Shown here: piece by piece, positions 6,337 to 7,640 of the stretch | Position numbering within the stretch: position 1 is the first letter of the stretch | How the letters are laid out: each line of letters begins with the position of its first letter | Assembly: GCA_000438015.1 (NCBI GenBank) | Contig: FR901605.1 | Location: forward strand, 12,738 to 20,377 | Direction of reading: 5' to 3' | DNA length: 7,640 bases | From: Coraliomargarita sp. CAG:312 | GTDB taxonomy: Bacteria > Verrucomicrobiota > Verrucomicrobiia > Opitutales > Intestinicryptomonadaceae | Notes under the pieces: generated by a model | What the model saw: the letters and a program-made list of their open reading frames with translations, nothing else | Told to the model about the DNA's origin: nothing | Databases searched by the model: none | Program-made: the position numbers and the translations under genes

Positions 6337-7640
6337 TTTGAAATATAGACGCAGCAGAGAGAATTGCCAAAGACAAAGACGGCGGCAACACGAAACGCAA
6401 TAGCGGATTGCGGTTGTCCATAAGTCCCGACAAGACCAGATACGCAGCCAAAGAAAGCGCCGCAGCTCCCATTCCGGGAACGGATACCTTCACCGCAGTC
6501 GCGTAATTTTTAGCGCCCCACACGGCAAACGCCGACATCCATCCCACAATCGAACAGGCAACCCAGTTTAAAAACGCAGCCAAAAAATTAGGGAGAAGAA
6601 AACCTGCAAACCCCAGGCCTACCACTATCCCGGCCCCAAATACGAAGACCGGAGAATACAGCCACGACATTGTAGACACATACGAGAAGTAATGCGCGCT
6701 AAGCGGCGCCGCAGCAAAAGCCGCCCCAAGCGATATGCAAAACCCGCCGGCGGCAAAAGAGAAGGCGCGTTTGCAGAATATCTGGAACCGCGTAGGCTCA
6801 AAAGAGAAAAACCTGCGGTTGTATCCCGCCTCAAAGAACTGGTACAATGGAATACCGTATAGAAATATTGAAGCAACAATTGCGTACGAGAGCACAAATC
6901 CGGCGTCGAACAAGTCGGCCGGGTTGATTGCCAAAGCCGCCGCCGCTGCTATCGCCAACGCTCCGAACGATTTTATTCCCCTGCCAGAAACCATTGCAAT
7001 CCAAAACACGGCTATCATTGCAAACGCCCTCATAGCCGAAGGCCTGCCGCCGCATGCGCAGACATACATATACAGGACAGGCAGAGCCACAAGCGGCTGG
7101 AATTTCCAATAGACGTTTGCCGAGCGCAAAAGCGCATAAATTAAAGCTGCCGCAAACCCTATATGCAATCCGCTTATGGCGAACACATGCATTGTGCCGG
7201 TATCGGAAAAACTTTGCTTTTGCTCTTTGGTGAGCTTGCTCTTGTCCCCGAGAAGCATTGCCGCATAAGTATCCGACGACTCTTTGTCAACGCCGAAGAT
7301 ATCCGCAGCCAGGCTGCGGCGCATATAGCCGTTTAACCAGTCGTAAAATATTTCCCGATAATTTGCCGGCTTGATAATTTCAACTCCGGATGCGTCGCAG
7401 CTCATTTTGAAATAAATAAACCGCGAAGCCAGATACCTTTCAAACGAAGCCGACTTCCCGTAGCCTCTGCCGCGCGATTTTAAAGGACCGGTGCGGGCAT
7501 CCTTCATAACCCCGTCTAAAGAAACCGTCTGCGACGCCACCAAACGCTCCGGAAGCGCGCCGGAGTTCTGCCATATGCTGTACCATATTTTACAGCCTTT
7601 TAAATTTTCCAAGCCTTCTGGAGCTACCACTATCGTGGCG
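6329..7640 (-). CDS. comEC: ComEC/Rec2-family competence membrane protein, 5' end outside the window, no C-terminal nuclease domain
   Basis: ComEC forms the inner-membrane channel that takes up single-stranded DNA during natural transformation. The frame is open to the right edge, and the GTG at 7630 is only the first start codon seen, so the gene continues upstream. Counting from that GTG, about residues 1-90 are a soluble region matching the end of the OB-like DUF4131 part. Residues 120-170 hold the family core AAMLLGDKSKL and HVFAISGLHIGF. The Competence-domain signatures GRPSAMRAFAM (195-205) and INPADLFDAGFVLSYA (235-250) follow, with roughly eight hydrophobic helices to the end. The protein stops about 30 residues after the last helices (TAA at 6329-6331). 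The metallo-beta-lactamase-like domain of longer ComEC proteins is therefore absent. Shorter family members exist in other phyla, so this can be natural. The stop overlaps the tilS start, placing it as an upstream gene of the operon. Confidence 0.88.
   Translation of the reverse strand, partial: ATIVVAPEGLENLKGCKIWYSIWQNSGALPERLVASQTVSLDGVMKDARTGPLKSRGRGYGKSASFERYLASRFIYFKMSCDASGVEIIKPANYREIFYDWLNGYMRRSLAADIFGVDKESSDTYAAMLLGDKSKLTKEQKQSFSDTGTMHVFAISGLHIGFAAALIYALLRSANVYWKFQPLVALPVLYMYVCACGGRPSAMRAFAMIAVFWIAMVSGRGIKSFGALAIAAAAALAINPADLFDAGFVLSYAIVASIFLYGIPLYQFFEAGYNRRFFSFEPTRFQIFCKRAFSFAAGGFCISLGAAFAAAPLSAHYFSYVSTMSWLYSPVFVFGAGIVVGLGFAGFLLPNFLAAFLNWVACSIVGWMSAFAVWGAKNYATAVKVSVPGMGAAALSLAAYLVLSGLMDNRNPLLRFVLPPSLSLAILSAASIFQNG

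Noticed and set aside
1..7640. CRISPR array, insertion sequence, defence island or phage genes
   Set aside because: No spaced repeats, transposase, integrase or phage-like proteins were found; the content is housekeeping and transport genes in one orientation.

Overview
The window is a bacterial stretch in which every supportable gene lies on the minus strand. Read in the direction of transcription (right to left) the order is: comEC-like DNA-uptake channel (5' end outside the window), tilS, ftsH, a gene-free stretch of about 740 bases, an AspT/YidE-type transporter, and the first third of an ArnT/PMT-type glycosyltransferase that runs off the left edge. comEC and tilS overlap by 8 bases and tilS and ftsH almost touch, so these three look like one operon. 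A GC-rich hairpin followed by TTTT about 90 bases after ftsH probably ends it. The transporter has its own long AT-rich leader, and the glycosyltransferase starts about 100 bases after it.

The organism is probably Gram-negative: the ArnT/PMT-type enzyme usually acts on lipid-linked or envelope glycans, and FtsH and the transporter are inner-membrane proteins. None of the four visible starts has a recognisable Shine-Dalgarno sequence; the leaders are U- or A-rich. The comEC-tilS-ftsH order, the high GC within genes beside AT-rich spacers, and the missing SD motifs would fit the Verrucomicrobiota/Lentisphaerota group. That is an inference with low confidence, because no marker gene in the window settles it.

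The most striking observation is in ftsH. A perfect 23-bp tandem duplication sits inside the second region of homology of the AAA+ domain. Because 23 is not a multiple of 3, the frame breaks exactly between the conserved RPDVLD and LRPGRFDR segments. The ATPase half ends 21 residues later, and the whole zinc-protease half falls in another frame. Removing one copy restores an uninterrupted FtsH of 668 residues. Either the gene was broken recently (possibly reversibly), or the duplication is an assembly or sequencing artefact.

Functionally the genes are a housekeeping set: DNA import through the inner membrane (ComEC), lysidine modification of tRNA-Ile (TilS), membrane-protein quality control (FtsH), carboxylate or amino-acid exchange (AspT/YidE family) and envelope glycan modification (ArnT-like). 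Apart from the ftsH lesion, I see no evidence of a defence system, mobile element or CRISPR array.
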